Of a DNA stretch of 64,000 bases, positions 1-10,028 are shown piece after piece. Below the pieces are notes generated by a model. That model was not told the origin of the DNA. It did no database searches and saw only the letters and a program-made list of their open reading frames with translations. The stretch comes from Ornithodoros turicata (taxonomy: Eukaryota; Arthropoda; Arachnida; Ixodida; Argasidae): NCBI RefSeq assembly GCF_037126465.1, contig NC_088206.1, forward strand, positions 72,667,687 to 72,731,686, in the 5' to 3' direction. The position numbers and the translations under genes were made by a program. Within the stretch, counting starts at the first letter, position 1. Every line of letters begins with the position of its first letter.

Positions 1-1256
1 GTGGTTATCTCGTCTCGCCTCCCAACAAAGGTACTTTGCCAAGATACACATAGACCAGACGGCGTGGAGGCAAGGTGATTTCTCTTCGTGTTGAAAAAAA
101 ATCCACGTTATGCGTGGCCTGGCTCCGGTGGATTTTGTAGGGAAGTAGCCGACGATTGGCTGACGTCACGCTAAGTAGTCTGTAAAAGGGCTTTGACGAG
201 TATAGGTACAACAAGCTGTGCAAGCGTTTGGACTGGTTGGTTCAGCAAACCAGTGACACCACTCTCACCCCGCAAAAAACCGACCAAAAGAGAGTGCTAT
301 ACACCAGAAACAAGTTCTTCCAAATCTGCTTGCCTATCTGTTGTTTCGTGCGTTGATAAATACTCAGTGCCGGTCCTTGTCCTTTTATCCTCTGTCCTCG
401 TCCTACCCAGCACTGGGGGTTTTTAATTGTTTTTAATCCAGGTACAACAAACTCATTCAACTTTCGTTCGTGCTACAAGATTCCACCGGAGGGCGAAGAT
501 AGCCGATTATTTCTCTTCTTCAAGTTGGAACGTGGCAGTCAAGCTGTTAATATTGGCAGCGGCATTTGAAAGCTTATTACGAAAGGAACCCACACTGCAA
601 ATTTTATGTGCGACAGACAACTCTGAATATTTAACCGCGACTGAAATTGCGACGGGGTGGGAAACCCCATTCGTCGAGCAACAGTGTTACATGTTCCCAA
701 ACCTCTATCGGCTAAGTCATGGACTAAGTAGCCGACTTATTGAACTTCCTTTGAAAAGTTTGTTCAAACGAGATAGTTCCTGACATATGTTCTCTGGAAA
801 TGCAAGAACATTGGTGATCGTGGAAATCACGTGATCGTAGTACGTCCGGCGAAGCGGGGGGTCAGATGTCGCTGTACGCTCCCATTGTTATTGGCATGTT
901 TGTGTTCGCCGCCATACATTACAGGAACTACGGAGCTCGTGTGGGGTCTTAGACGCAGGGTTGTCCTTAATATTAAATCTGGATAAAAAAAAAAAACTAC
1001 GAGGTGGATCTGAACGAAATTTGAGGCATTTGTATACTGAGCACCCAGGCCGTCAGACGAGCCAGCAGTATAAGATTGTATGCAGGCCGCTTTACAGTAC
1101 CTTTAGATTGATTCGCGCCACGTGACTCCCTGTTAGTACAACGTGCTGATTGAAAGAAGGTGGAGGTCAGTCAATGGAGGGTTTACTCCCAAGGTTATAT
1201 ACATCAGAGGCTACAGAATATTATGTTTCTGTCGGTCATCGGTGGCGCTTGTGGTC
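1..1256. other. Intergenic stretch, no gene recognised
   Basis: The longest open frame (427-783, plus strand) has no recognisable family, no clear splice sites and no compositional support. There is a short A-run near 987-996. I see nothing else that can be named here. Confidence 0.5.
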
Positions 1257-1610
1257 GCCTCGTCCACCGTGCCGCCTCATCCAATTTCGTGCCACCTCAT
1301 TCAGCGTATCATGTCATCTACAGTGAACACTCGTTATTATGACCATGGTCGTTCCCGAAAATTTTGGTCATAATGCGGAATTGTCATATTAACGGGGGGA
1401 TTTGCAGAGGTTTCACTGCATTATTCCCAAGGAGCATGGTCGTAAAGCGCGTATGTCAGATTATCGGCGGTCATATTAACGAGGGTTCACTGTATCGTGT
1501 CGTTTTGTCCATCGAGCTGCCTCATCCATTCTGAGCTGATTAGACGTCGTGTTAGGTCATCCACCGTGCCACCTCATCCAACGGGCTCGATCATCCACAA
1601 ACCGTGCCAC
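1257..1610. repeat. Degenerate minisatellite split by a MITE
   Basis: Units built on GTGCCACCTCATCCA recur at about 1268, 1290, 1567 and 1600, with related CCTCATCC blocks at about 1520. The 1321-1492 MITE sits inside the array, so the array predates that insertion. The unit length is irregular. Confidence 0.45.
1321..1492. mobile_element. Tc1/mariner-like MITE, 172 bp, TA target duplication
   Basis: The left end CAGTGAACACTCGTTATTAT is matched by a right end that reads, reverse-complemented, CAGTGAACCCTCGTTAATAT. Both ends are flanked by TA (1319-1320 and 1493-1494). This TIR style and the TA duplication fit the Tc1/mariner (pogo/Tigger-like) superfamily. There is no transposase coding, so it is non-autonomous. 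Confidence 0.7.
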
Positions 1611-1656
1611 AAGGGAGAATTGTTGTTTAATCGTTGGAGAAAAATATTGTCGACCA

Positions 1657-1974
1657 GCTCGCATGGTGTAGAGGTTAGGATGATCGTTTTCCACGCTGCA
1701 GACTGGGAGGTGACGCGGGTTCGAACCCCGGCTGTGCTGTCCTGGGTTTTCCCCGTTTGTTTTCCAGCAGACTTTCCGGACGAATGTCGGCACAATTGAA
1801 GCAGATGTCCTGCCTAGTCATTTCCGTCTAGTGTGCTGCTTTTAGACCCCCTGAAGCCGGCCCAGGACGCATACAAACCCCTCCCCTGCTCCTTCCTGCT
1901 CTCCTCTCTCCAGCTGTACACGTCGGTACATTCGCTCATAGCCACAGTTGCTTCGCGGCTGGAGAAACTTTTTC
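1657..1974 (+). mobile_element. tRNA-derived SINE
   Basis: A tRNA-like head carries an A-box-like stretch (GTGTAGAGGTTAGGATGA) and a B box GGTTCGAACCC at 1718-1728. A body with TTTTCC, CAGACTTTCCGGACG and GGCCCAGGACGC blocks follows, then an end block CACAGTTGCTTCGCGGC. The same body and end block recur at 46961-47230 and, in part, at 20405, 23889, 39470 and 43200, so this is a dispersed family rather than a tRNA gene. Confidence 0.75.
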
Positions 1975-2047
1975 TTTATATATACTTGGGTACCGTGTGA
2001 CATCATAGCGCGTGACGTAACAAAGCTCACTCTGTGCAGAAAAGGAT

Positions 2048-2078
2048 GGTTGTTTGTTTGTTTGTTTGTTTGTTTGTA
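2048..2078. repeat. (GTTT)n microsatellite
   Basis: A run of tandem GTTT/TTTG units, followed by an A/G-rich stretch to about 2100. Confidence 0.85.
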
Positions 2079-2115
2079 AGGAAAAAAAGAGGAAGAAAAG
2101 GGTGTAAGGAATATA

Positions 2116-2244
2116 TGGCGGGCTAGAAGGACTTTCTAGACTACTTTCTAGAAGACTATTACTACTAGACTACGACTACTAGACTACTAGATTACGACTA
2201 GACTACTACTAGAAGACTTTCTAGAAGGACATTCTAGCCCGCCA
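2116..2244. mobile_element. MULE-like MITE, 129 bp, 11-bp target duplication
   Basis: The ends are TGGCGGGCTAGAA and its inverse TTCTAGCCCGCCA, and both sides are flanked by an identical TAAGGAATATA (2105-2115 and 2245-2255). The interior is a run of CTAGACTAC/CTACTAGA-type short repeats with TTTCTAGAAG near both ends, so the whole element can fold back. Target duplications of 9-11 bp are typical of Mutator-like elements. No coding capacity. Confidence 0.65.
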
Positions 2245-2255
2245 TAAGGAATATA

Positions 2256-3759
2256 TGCATATCAGGAAGCATCGGTTTTCCGCGCAGGTCATTGCGAATG
2301 CTGAAGGAATCTAAACAGGACGTAGATGTTCATGAATACATGAACAGGGCGAGCAGATGTCGCCACTGTACAGCCTCTTTCTATTTCGAAGACTTATGGA
2401 AGGACGATTCGAAATAACTTCTTATGTATTCCGAGCAGCGATTCGAAATAGCGAAATATTTACGCCCGCGTCCGCATCCCACGCATGAAACGCTCGGTAA
2501 GAGGATGAAGGAGCATAATAGAGGGGGTGCTTTCGGAATAAAGAAGTGGCTTCGACGTTTTTATGTAATGCGCGAAGCCGCTAAATTTATATGGAGGCGG
2601 AACACTGTCGAGAACAGTGCTGGGACTCTGAATGGTCACGTAGAGTCTGTCACGGAGGTGGCTTAGCTCCACATACACGAAAAACATTGTGTACGCAGAA
2701 AAGCGTGGTACATCAGGGAAATACGTTTCAACGCTGTGCCCTCAAAGCTCTTTTGACATTTTTGGACACCGTAGGACTTTGAACCGTTACTGCGAAGGGG
2801 CTCATTATTTCATTCCCCACATCAACATCAGCAATGGTGTAGAGGTATCGCCCCTCGCGATGAAACTCCCATCATCATAACTTCATCATCTTAAAAATAA
2901 AGTTGTTGTTGTACGTTTCAAAATGCTTTCTATTGTTTTTTTTTTCTTCTTCTTCTTCTTCTGTTACCGCTCGATCAATAGAACATAAATTTAGTCGGCC
3001 AGGTGTGCAAAAACTATATCTAGAGAGTTATCAGCGCAGTTTCAGCTTATAGAGAACTGTACCCACCGAGTGGGGAGCAGGGCACTTTGTTTATTTCTTA
3101 TTGCATCGCCTATCCAAAGTGAGTAATTTTGCAGTAACAGTTACTTAGTATCTTCTCATTCTCACTCGTTGAAAAATAATTGCATTTCACGCAAACCCCA
3201 GCCGTCCCCGGTACGATACCTCTACTCTCGTATTATTATTACTTTTTTTTTTTTCGCCTCGGAGTTTTTAGAACAGAACGCAAGGGCACGAGCGAGCTGG
3301 TGTACGCGAGTCTTTGAAGTTTGTCCTACCCCCCATTTTCATGAAACCACAGGCGAAGGAATCCTAGGTATCCTGGGTATGCGGCTATTTCACGGCCAAG
3401 GCCTCGTTGGCCCCTTTCCAGGCGATAACTGGTAGCTTCGATGATGACTCTCTTTTGTTTCACTTCGGGATAATGGGCTATTTAGAGCGGTCGCCTGATT
3501 GGGGATGCTTGCTTTTCTTACTGTTATCTAATTGGGTCACGTTTCTTTATACAGACTTCTATTCTGGGAATGCGTGGTACGTTTAGCGCGCTATTTGCGC
3601 TCTTTTTGGCTTCCGCTGTGGTTGCTGGTTTATTTTTGACAGATTGATCTTGTTCGGAAGATTGGAAATAAATGAAATATAAGATGGGCATTGAAATGTA
3701 CACGAGGCCTGCGCACGACGTCTTGTCGTCTGTAACGTCACGCAAAAAGCATTACGCCT
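2256..3759. other. Intergenic stretch with a retroposon tail
   Basis: No gene recognised. At 2840-2913 there is a retroposon 3' tail: CCCATCATCATAAC, then AATAAAGTTGTTGTTG; a second copy of this tail lies near 42235-42272. A T-rich (CTT)n tract lies at 2936-2962. The remaining short open frames show no family signature. Confidence 0.5.
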
Positions 3760-3795
3760 CACTTTAGCAGACGACACGTGTCGTCTGCTAAAGTG
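3760..3795. repeat. Perfect 36-bp palindrome built on GTCGTCTGC
   Basis: All 18 base pairs of the two arms match with no loop, centred on ACACGTGT at 3777/3778. Each arm holds GCAGACGAC/GTCGTCTGC, the 9-mer that recurs across the window. The central CACGTG is also an E-box-type core. Function unknown. Confidence 0.85.
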
Positions 3796-3886
3796 CATGG
3801 TGCGTGGCTTCCCAAGTAACTTGGAAAGACCTCGTCTGATCATTCTTATCCGCCCAATATTGGGCACGTGATAATATGGGTGCTTA

Positions 3887-4039
3887 CCCAAGCAGCACAA
3901 TGTACTGAAAGTCGAGTGCAATAGGGGTGGACGGTATGTGTCTTATCAATGTTCCTTAGTTTGAAGAGTCTGTTCAAGGTCTTCCACCTACCCGTCCACC
4001 CCTATTGCACTCGACTTTCAGTACATTGTGCTGCTTGGG
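3887..4039. mobile_element. 153-bp foldback MITE, CCCAAGCAGC ends
   Basis: The left arm starts CCCAAGCAGCACAATGTACT and the right arm is its inverse, with about 48 bp matching on each side (through the AGTCGAGTGCAATAGGGGTG block). It is flanked by TA on both sides. A second copy of exactly the same length lies at 46079-46231, flanked by CG on both sides, which suggests a 2-bp target duplication. No coding. Confidence 0.75.
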
Positions 4040-4301
4040 TAAGTATAAATAAGTAATTCTCAAAATATCTTCTTACTATATTTTGTCGTTTCTTTTCCTC
4101 TTTCGGTTAGTCGTATCGACGCTGCATACTGATAGCAGACGATCGTGCTCAACGCGCAACTCCGAATCCCTCGGGAACGAATACTGTTGTATCGCTTTGC
4201 TCTGATTGGTTGGACTCCTCGTGATGACGTTACGGGAGGGAGCGACAAGCGTTTACGACTTGAAAAGAGTTCCGTTCCACAATATCTTTTTGTAATTTCC
4301 A

Positions 4302-4551
4302 CACTCTTAAAAACGAAACTTCAGCGCATAGCATGCTCCTAACCAACTATAATCTCGAATGATATCGTTATCTGCCCGGATTTGTTGAAAATGGGAGGCG
4401 TACGCCTTTTTTGTGACACTTATGCTGTTCATAATTGTCACAAAAAAGGCGTACGCTTCCCGTTTTCAACAAATCAGGGAAGATAACGATATCATTCGAG
4501 ATTATGGTTGGCTAGTTGCGTGCTATGCGGTGAAGTTCATTTTTAAGAGTG
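4302..4551. mobile_element. Palindromic TA-MITE, family 1, full length
   Basis: This copy starts CACTCTTAAAAACGAAACTT and ends TTCATTTTTAAGAGTG. The arms (about 110 bp) contain GCATAGCAYGCTCCTA, GATATCGTTATCTGCC, GATTTGTTGAAAA and GGCGTACGCC, around a loop CACTTATGCTGTTCATAATTG. The flanks are CA on both sides. Non-coding hairpin element with Tc1/mariner-like ends. The variant TATAATCTCG is mirrored in the other arm. Confidence 0.85.
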
Positions 4552-5347
4552 CAGTGTAACCACTTCTCAAGATGGGGACGGGAATACGCCACAATTATAC
4601 AATAGAACTATACGCCAAGTTATTCGCACGAGGTACCATTCGATGGGAACACTCGATCGCAGTGATTAACCAGTTTGTATCGCAATGAAGACACGTATAA
4701 ATATATTTCATCGTTAACCTTTCCGTTCCTTTTTTTTTTTTTTTTTTCCATGGGGCCAAAAACGTTCAATTTTTTCAGTTTTTCGAGCACATTCTGTTTT
4801 GACTTTCCCTGCGCCTTTGACTTATTCTTACTTTATTCTTCTTCTTTTTTTTTTATTTATCACTTTTTACAACAGGATATGCAGTTTATAAGCAGCCCCG
4901 TCTCGGAGCTGGAAGACAAACTGCCGCCGCCGAACGCGCACTCTCCCGCATAAACAGAAGCAGCTGGCATATCGACGCCAGCTGATGGCACACATTGAAG
5001 ATTCACTGTGCCGGTCATTGGCATGGGCGCTTCACTCGTCGCTCGCGATAATGCGTCTCCGGCTAAAAGGACTCCAAATGAATGCCGGGAATAGCTAATG
5101 GGGTCGAAAACGGTGCCCGGTGTCCCAAAAATATCGGCGATGATGTAGGCGCGGATTGACGAGTCTTCACCGTTCGTTTGTTTCGGGGTTAACGACACCG
5201 AGGTTGTTGAGGCAAGGCGAGGGAAGGAAGGGCTTGGTCCCCTCGGACAGGAATACAAAATATAACGTGCAATGTGTAAGAAAATATAATATATCGGATA
5301 CAGTGTTTGATAAGGTACAACATGATGGATTGAGATAACACCATATA
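4552..5347. other. Intergenic stretch; one unexplained open frame
   Basis: It holds T-rich tracts at 4730-4748 and 4843-4860 and an unassigned minus-strand open frame at 4860-5258 (separate entry). Nothing else is recognised. Confidence 0.45.
4860..5258 (-). other. Unassigned open frame, possible exon
   Basis: About 132 codons are open with no ATG at the left boundary, so if real it would be an internal or terminal exon. It ends in a Gly/Ser-rich tail, then CISCCKK and a stop. It lies downstream of the potassium-channel first exon on the same strand, so it could be a distant channel exon, but I see no pore (TxGYG) or second-half transmembrane signature. A short plus-strand open tail preceded by a pyrimidine tract and CAG (4876-4953) competes with it. 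I would not rely on it. Confidence 0.15.
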
Positions 5348-5851
5348 CACTTTAAAAACTGAACTTCACCGCATAGCACGCTGTGCGCCAACCACTGCCA
5401 CGAATGATAGGGTTATCGCTTTTGATTCGAGGAGAGAGAGAGAGAGAGGCGTACGCCCTTTTGTGTCAATTATCATATATCCAAATTGACACAAAAAGGC
5501 GTACGCCTCCCTCTCTCCTCGTATCAAAAGCGATAACCCTATCATTCGTGCACTCTTAGAAATGAACTTCACTGCATAGCACGCTCCTAACCAACCATGA
5601 TCTCGAATGATACCGTTATCTGCCCTGATTTGTTGAAAACGGGAGGCGTACGCCTTTTTTGTGACAATTATGAACAGCATAAGTGTCACAAAAAGGCGTA
5701 CGCCTCCCGTTTTCAACAAATCAGGGCAGATAATGATATCATTCGAGATCATGGTTGGCTAGGAGCGTGCTATGGGGTGAAGTTCATTTTTAAGTGTGTG
5801 GCAGTGGTTGGTGCAGAGCGTGCTATACGGTGAAGTTCAGTTTTTAGAGTG
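5348..5851. mobile_element. Palindromic TA-MITE, family 2, interrupted by family 1
   Basis: The host element starts CACTTTAAAAACTGAACTTC and ends GTTCAGTTTTTAGAGTG, with TA flanks. Its arms differ from family 1: GCACGCTGTGCGCCAACCA, GATAGGGTTATCGCTT, GATTCGAGGAGAG. The 5551-5798 copy of family 1 is inserted in the right arm at CATTCGTG|GCAGTGG. The uninterrupted relative is at 13371-13612. Confidence 0.8.
5551..5798. mobile_element. Palindromic TA-MITE, family 1, nested
   Basis: A full-length copy, CACTCTTAGAAATGAACTTC to TTCATTTTTAAGTGTG, with the loop in the opposite orientation (CAATTATGAACAGCATAAGTG). It sits inside the family 2 element and is flanked by TG on both sides, which shows a 2-bp target duplication directly. 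Both arms carry the variant CATGATCTCG. Confidence 0.85.
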
Positions 5852-6747
5852 TAGGATAATGTATTAGATGCATCGGTGGGAACTGGTTTCCCTGGAGATC
5901 CGGGCTTTTTTCTACTACAAAGGTGGAAGATAAGATGAGTCATAATACGCGTAAAGATATAAGGTAATATATTTGATCACTTATAATACCAGATACGTAT
6001 CCTATAGGATCTTGTGCAGGGTACCATATCAGGCAAGACATATAAAGGTGCTAGATGAAATAATATATAAGGTGTTACAGTATGCGATATATCAGTGTGG
6101 ACTACGAACGTTAACAAAAAAAGAAAAAAAAGAAGAAACTATTTATAAGCCGGATATCCCGTACTCCGTAATAAGTCTCCGAGTTAGCGCTGTTTTGCGT
6201 TATCGAGACAGTTATGAAGCGTGAACAATCTTGGATCGCATCAGCAACAAAGTTCACTCGGAATTATCGGACAGTATCGTACGAGATACTCGGAAGAAAG
6301 TTTTGTGGCGGGCCAGTTACTTACGCAGAAAGGTGATTGGTCAGAGCCTGGGGTACAGAACACTAAGTCAGCTGCATGATACGTGCACAAGAACAAGAGG
6401 TGTGCAAGAAGACAACTTCGTCCCACCGAGCTCCAATCTTCCTCAAATAAACGGATATTTTCTTCTTCTTGAACTCCACTTTAATTCCATCGTATATTGC
6501 TGTGGTGCGACCAATAGCTCGCATCCATTGCGTTACCCTGGGTCGTTCCCACGGACGTTTTACACTTTGGACGTAAATGAAAATATTTCCGCAACCGTTT
6601 TCCAGACGGGAAAGAGTTTGGATCTGAGAATATCGGGGGGTGGACAAAATATGGGATGGCTTCGCGGACCAAAATATCACCCACCGATGGGGACAAAAAT
6701 GATTGACTGACGTTTACACCTACCGTCCTTCTTCATCGATAGGCTCT
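5852..6747. other. Intergenic stretch, no gene recognised
   Basis: AT-rich to about 6130, then more balanced sequence. A 159-codon plus-strand frame (6231-6710) has no recognisable family and no ATG-context or splice support. Nothing named. Confidence 0.45.
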
Positions 6748-6996
6748 CACTCTTAAAAATGAACTTCACCGCATAGCACGCTCTTAACCAACCATCATCT
6801 CGAATGATATCGTTATCTGCCCTGATTTGATGGAAACGGGAGGCGTACGCCTTTTTTGTGACACTTACGCTGGTCATAATTGTCACAGAAAAGGCGTACG
6901 CCTCCCGTTTTCGACAAATCAGGTCAGATAACGATATCATTCGAGATGATGGTTGGCTAAGAGCGTGCTATGTGGTGAAGTTCATTTTTAAGCGTG
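6748..6996. mobile_element. Palindromic TA-MITE, family 1, full length
   Basis: Ends CACTCTTAAAAATGAACTTC and TTCATTTTTAAGCGTG, with the loop in the CACTTACGCTGGTCATAATTG orientation. Arms read CGCTCTTAACC / GGCTAAGAGCG, partly mirrored. Confidence 0.85.
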
Positions 6997-7597
6997 TATA
7001 GCATAGGACGGGCCAGGAAGATAGGCGACAGGTGCACGTGCTCTTCTTGTTCGTTATTCGTGCCCTTATCAGCTTCGGTATTGTGTAGCTATTGTACCAT
7101 CTGTGTTTGAGTTTTGCAATTCCCTATAGAGTACTCTAGGTGAACCGAATTTAATCTCCCAAATTAATCTCCGCAGTTAATCTCCCAGCCCAAATCTCCG
7201 TCTGTTGCGTCGCTTACCGCGCTTATTGCGCTTCTAAATGCAGTTCGCCCTTAATGACTTTAGTGGCGTGACCTCAAAGGCGGCCCTGCCGTATGTTTGC
7301 TGAAGCCTCGGTTTTCCGCGCAAGGGCTGGCAGTTGAGCCGGCACCGTCGTTGTGTATTCCCCGGGGTTTCCTTCGAGCAATGTCTCCCCTGCAAGCCCG
7401 ATCATCCCCTCTCAAGCACTATGCCGCAGATAATTCGGAAAATACGTATCTCGAAAGATATTTCCTCTTCAGCGTCCCGGAGAGGCCTCTCAACAGCTAA
7501 GAGCCAGTCTCTTTAATTCTACTCTTTAAGTATTGTCCTTTAAACAATATACTCTCGTCAGTGACTTCTTCACAAATGAGAAGCAACCCATTACGTA
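6997..7597. other. Intron or intergenic sequence, nothing recognised
   Basis: It lies downstream of the potassium-channel exon on that gene's strand, so it is probably intron. A small direct repeat, TTAATCTCC/CAAATCTCC, occurs at about 7150-7200. No exon was found. Confidence 0.4.
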
Positions 7598-7830
7598 CAC
7601 TCCTAAAAATGAACTTGACCACATAGCACGCTCCTAGCCAACCATCATCCTGAATGACAACGTTCTCGGCCCTGATTTGCTGAAAACGGGAGGTGGAGCC
7701 TATTCTGTGCCGTGCATAATGGCACAAAGTAGGCTCCGCCTCCCGTTTTCAACAAACCAGGAGTGAGAACGTTGTCATTCGGGATGATGGTTAGGAGCGC
7801 GCTATGTGGTGAAGTTCATTTTTAAGAGTG
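7598..7830. mobile_element. Palindromic TA-MITE, subfamily with GGAGCCTATT core
   Basis: The outer arms resemble family 1, but the core differs: GACAACGTTCTCG and AGCCTATTCTGTGCCGTGCA replace the GATATCGTTATC and GGCGTACGCC blocks. TA on both sides. The same subfamily is seen at 18941-19178. It lies 113 bp from the splice donor of the potassium-channel exon. Confidence 0.8.
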
Positions 7831-7943
7831 TAGGAGCATGCCTTCGATACTGCACTAGACTTGCTTTCCTGACACGAACCAACCATTATGCGTAAAATGC
7901 GCGTATTTCTTTGTACCCGTACAGTAGTGTGTTATATACTCAC

Positions 7944-8085
7944 CGTGGAAGTTCCTCCTGATCTCGGTTATCTCGAGTCGTAGCTCTTCTTCCGTCGGTC
8001 CCTCGAGCGCCATGAAGACGGCTCCGCCGAGGACAACGTACACCACAAACACCACCAGAAGTGCCAGCACTTCTTTCTTGCTCAT
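7944..8085 (-). CDS. First coding exon of a two-pore-domain K+ channel (partial gene)
   Basis: Starting at the ATG at 8085, 47 codons plus one base run to a strong donor (G|GTGAGTATA) at 7944/7943. A plausible acceptor (TTTCTTTGCTCGGCAG) lies just upstream of the ATG, so the exon probably spans 8094-7944 with the 5' leader in another exon. The peptide has a short charged N-terminus (MSKKE), a hydrophobic first transmembrane segment at residues 6-27 (VLALLVVFVVYVVLGG) and the following AxxFMALEGPTEEE, which matches the TM1-to-cap start of KCNK channels (GAxxFxxLExP pattern). Family members form background K+ leak channels in the plasma membrane. The pore loops would be encoded by later exons to the left (minus strand); I found none in the window, so those introns are long or leave the window. 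TM1 alone does not settle the subfamily. Confidence 0.7.
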
Positions 8086-8282
8086 CGTTATTGCCTGCCG
8101 AGCAAAGAAACACCATCAGTCCTATATCTGCCGCCGTGCACCGCATATACAGGACTTGCGTCTTCACCAGCAACACCGAATGTCCTCTGGATGTACGAAT
8201 ACTGTCTTAACGGATTCGCACGTCCGGTGGATGTCTGAGGGATATCCACCTGACGCGCGAAATCGTTAGGCCATTATTCGTA
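8086..8282. other. Upstream flank of the K+ channel exon
   Basis: It carries the putative acceptor (8095-8110, minus strand) for the 5' leader. No further exon is recognised. Confidence 0.35.
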
Positions 8283-8531
8283 CACTCTTAAAAATGAACT
8301 TCACCGCATAGCAAGCTCTTAGCCAACAGTCATCTGGAATGATATCGTTATCTGGCCCGATCTGTTGAAAACGGTAGGCGTACGCCTTTTTTGTGACACT
8401 TACGCTGTTCATAATTGTCACAAAAAAGGCGTACACCTCCCGTTTTCAACAAATCAGGCCAGATAACGTTATCATTCGAGATGACGGTTGGCTAAGAGCT
8501 TGCTATGCGGTGAAGTTCATTTCTAAGAGTG
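8283..8531. mobile_element. Palindromic TA-MITE, family 1, full length
   Basis: TA flanks on both sides, ends CACTCTTAAAAATGAACTTC and TTCATTTCTAAGAGTG. Both arms share the copy-specific variant AGCAAGCTCTTAGCC where other copies read AGCACGCTCCTAGCC. Confidence 0.88.
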
Positions 8532-10028
8532 TACATCCAGAGGGCATTCGGTGTTTTGTGGGGGATGAGAACCTTGGCTAATTTATGTCATTGAAATCTG
8601 CGTCACTAACATTGTATTCTCGCGGAATATTGTTTCCCATGATGGGAAGGGAAAGGTTGACGCGTGATGACGTCATTCTCGTCTTCGCGAAACCGAAACT
8701 TGTATTTATCGTAACGCTCACTGACAGCATTTACATATGCGTGTTTTATGCGTGCGAAAACCTGCAAGATGGATTTTTAGCCAGTAGTGGCCCTTCAGTT
8801 CTGAAGACGTCGGCAATGTACGTCACACTGACGTCAGAGCACGGAATGATAGGACAAAATCTTGTCACCTTTCGAGACGCCCACGAAAGTACGATGGGTT
8901 TCATTTTTCCAACGAGTATTGCGAGGTAGACAAGGAAATATGACACGTAAAGCAGTCGCACCTGAGAAGTTAAAAATTATTTTTGAGATGAGCGGTGCAC
9001 TTAACGGCTTAACGCAATGATGGAAGGAAATGGCTTAGCAGAACGAATAAACGAAAGCGACTGGTGTGAACTCATACCCAGTACCCAGCGCAGGCCAGCA
9101 TTATCTTAGATGCAACCCCTATAACTATCAGTGACGTAGATACATTTCATGCGACCGTACGTACAGGTAAACAAGGCAGCGACTGGAAGCAGTATACCAG
9201 AGAATCTGGACCCCTCCATTTCGCTTCTGTCAACCATCCGCAGCTATCACGAAATCTCAAAGACATGGCTTTGCTGGCGCTGACTTGCACCGCCACGTGG
9301 CGCCAGAAGCCAGCCAGTTGTTAGTACAGCATCGTCTTCCAGCAAGCTTCGACTATTTCAGTGGGCAGATTCCTTTAACAAGTGTCTTTACTTGGAGAAG
9401 TGCCACGGATATGGTGTGAACTGGTGAAGAACAACGCGGGCAGACCATACCTCGATTTTGTAAAAACGCAATGTAAGACCAGAAATTGCGCGGAGGATTT
9501 TCTCATATCACTACATGTCCTCCCCCCCCCCCCCCTTCTCTTCATCTTGCCGCTCAACGCCTCGGAACACAGTAGCTCAGCCCCAGAGCGAGAGCACATA
9601 AAATAGAGCCGACCTCGCTGATCGGAACAGGACAAAGGAGACGATACAGTTGACGTCACGAGTGACCTGGTTCTTGGGGGGGAGTGAATGAAGTTAAGGT
9701 CGCTGTCTTTTTGCGTGTCTCGCTCTCCTACAAAGTGGTGCTTTCCATGGCTATGCGGTTCTCCTGTCTTTGGCGCTCTGCCGAAGCGGGTGCGCTGGCG
9801 ATCCTGAGCTCTGATTCACGGGGTGTCGCATGTTCGCAGTCGGCATACAAGTGTAGACACGTGGAGTTTTGGCCGTGAGCCGCGTCACGTAGTAGCCGCA
9901 TCAACAGGGCTGGTTTAATCGGGAATGGCACGCCGGTAAACAATCGGATTGGCGTCCGTAGCCAAACTTCGGCTCGACGCCACAGGTCTCCGCTTTGCGC
10001 CGCGGTGTCGCTCCTGTGGACAGTCGGC
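8532..10028. other. Intergenic stretch, no gene recognised
   Basis: It contains a 14-base C run at 9522-9535. Open frames at 8585-8929 and 9728-10060 have no recognisable family. Nothing else is supported. Confidence 0.45.

Noticed and set aside
427..783. 118-codon plus-strand frame near the left end
   Set aside because: No recognised family and no supporting signals; chance open frame is as likely.
1700..1735. Functional tRNA genes at the GGTTCGAA sites (1718, 11570, 32060, 47023, 61060)
   Set aside because: Acceptor stems do not close and the sequences continue into shared SINE bodies, so these are SINE heads or fragments.
8585..8929. 114-codon frame right of the K+ channel exon
   Set aside because: No homology visible, strand opposite to the channel gene, no splice or promoter evidence.
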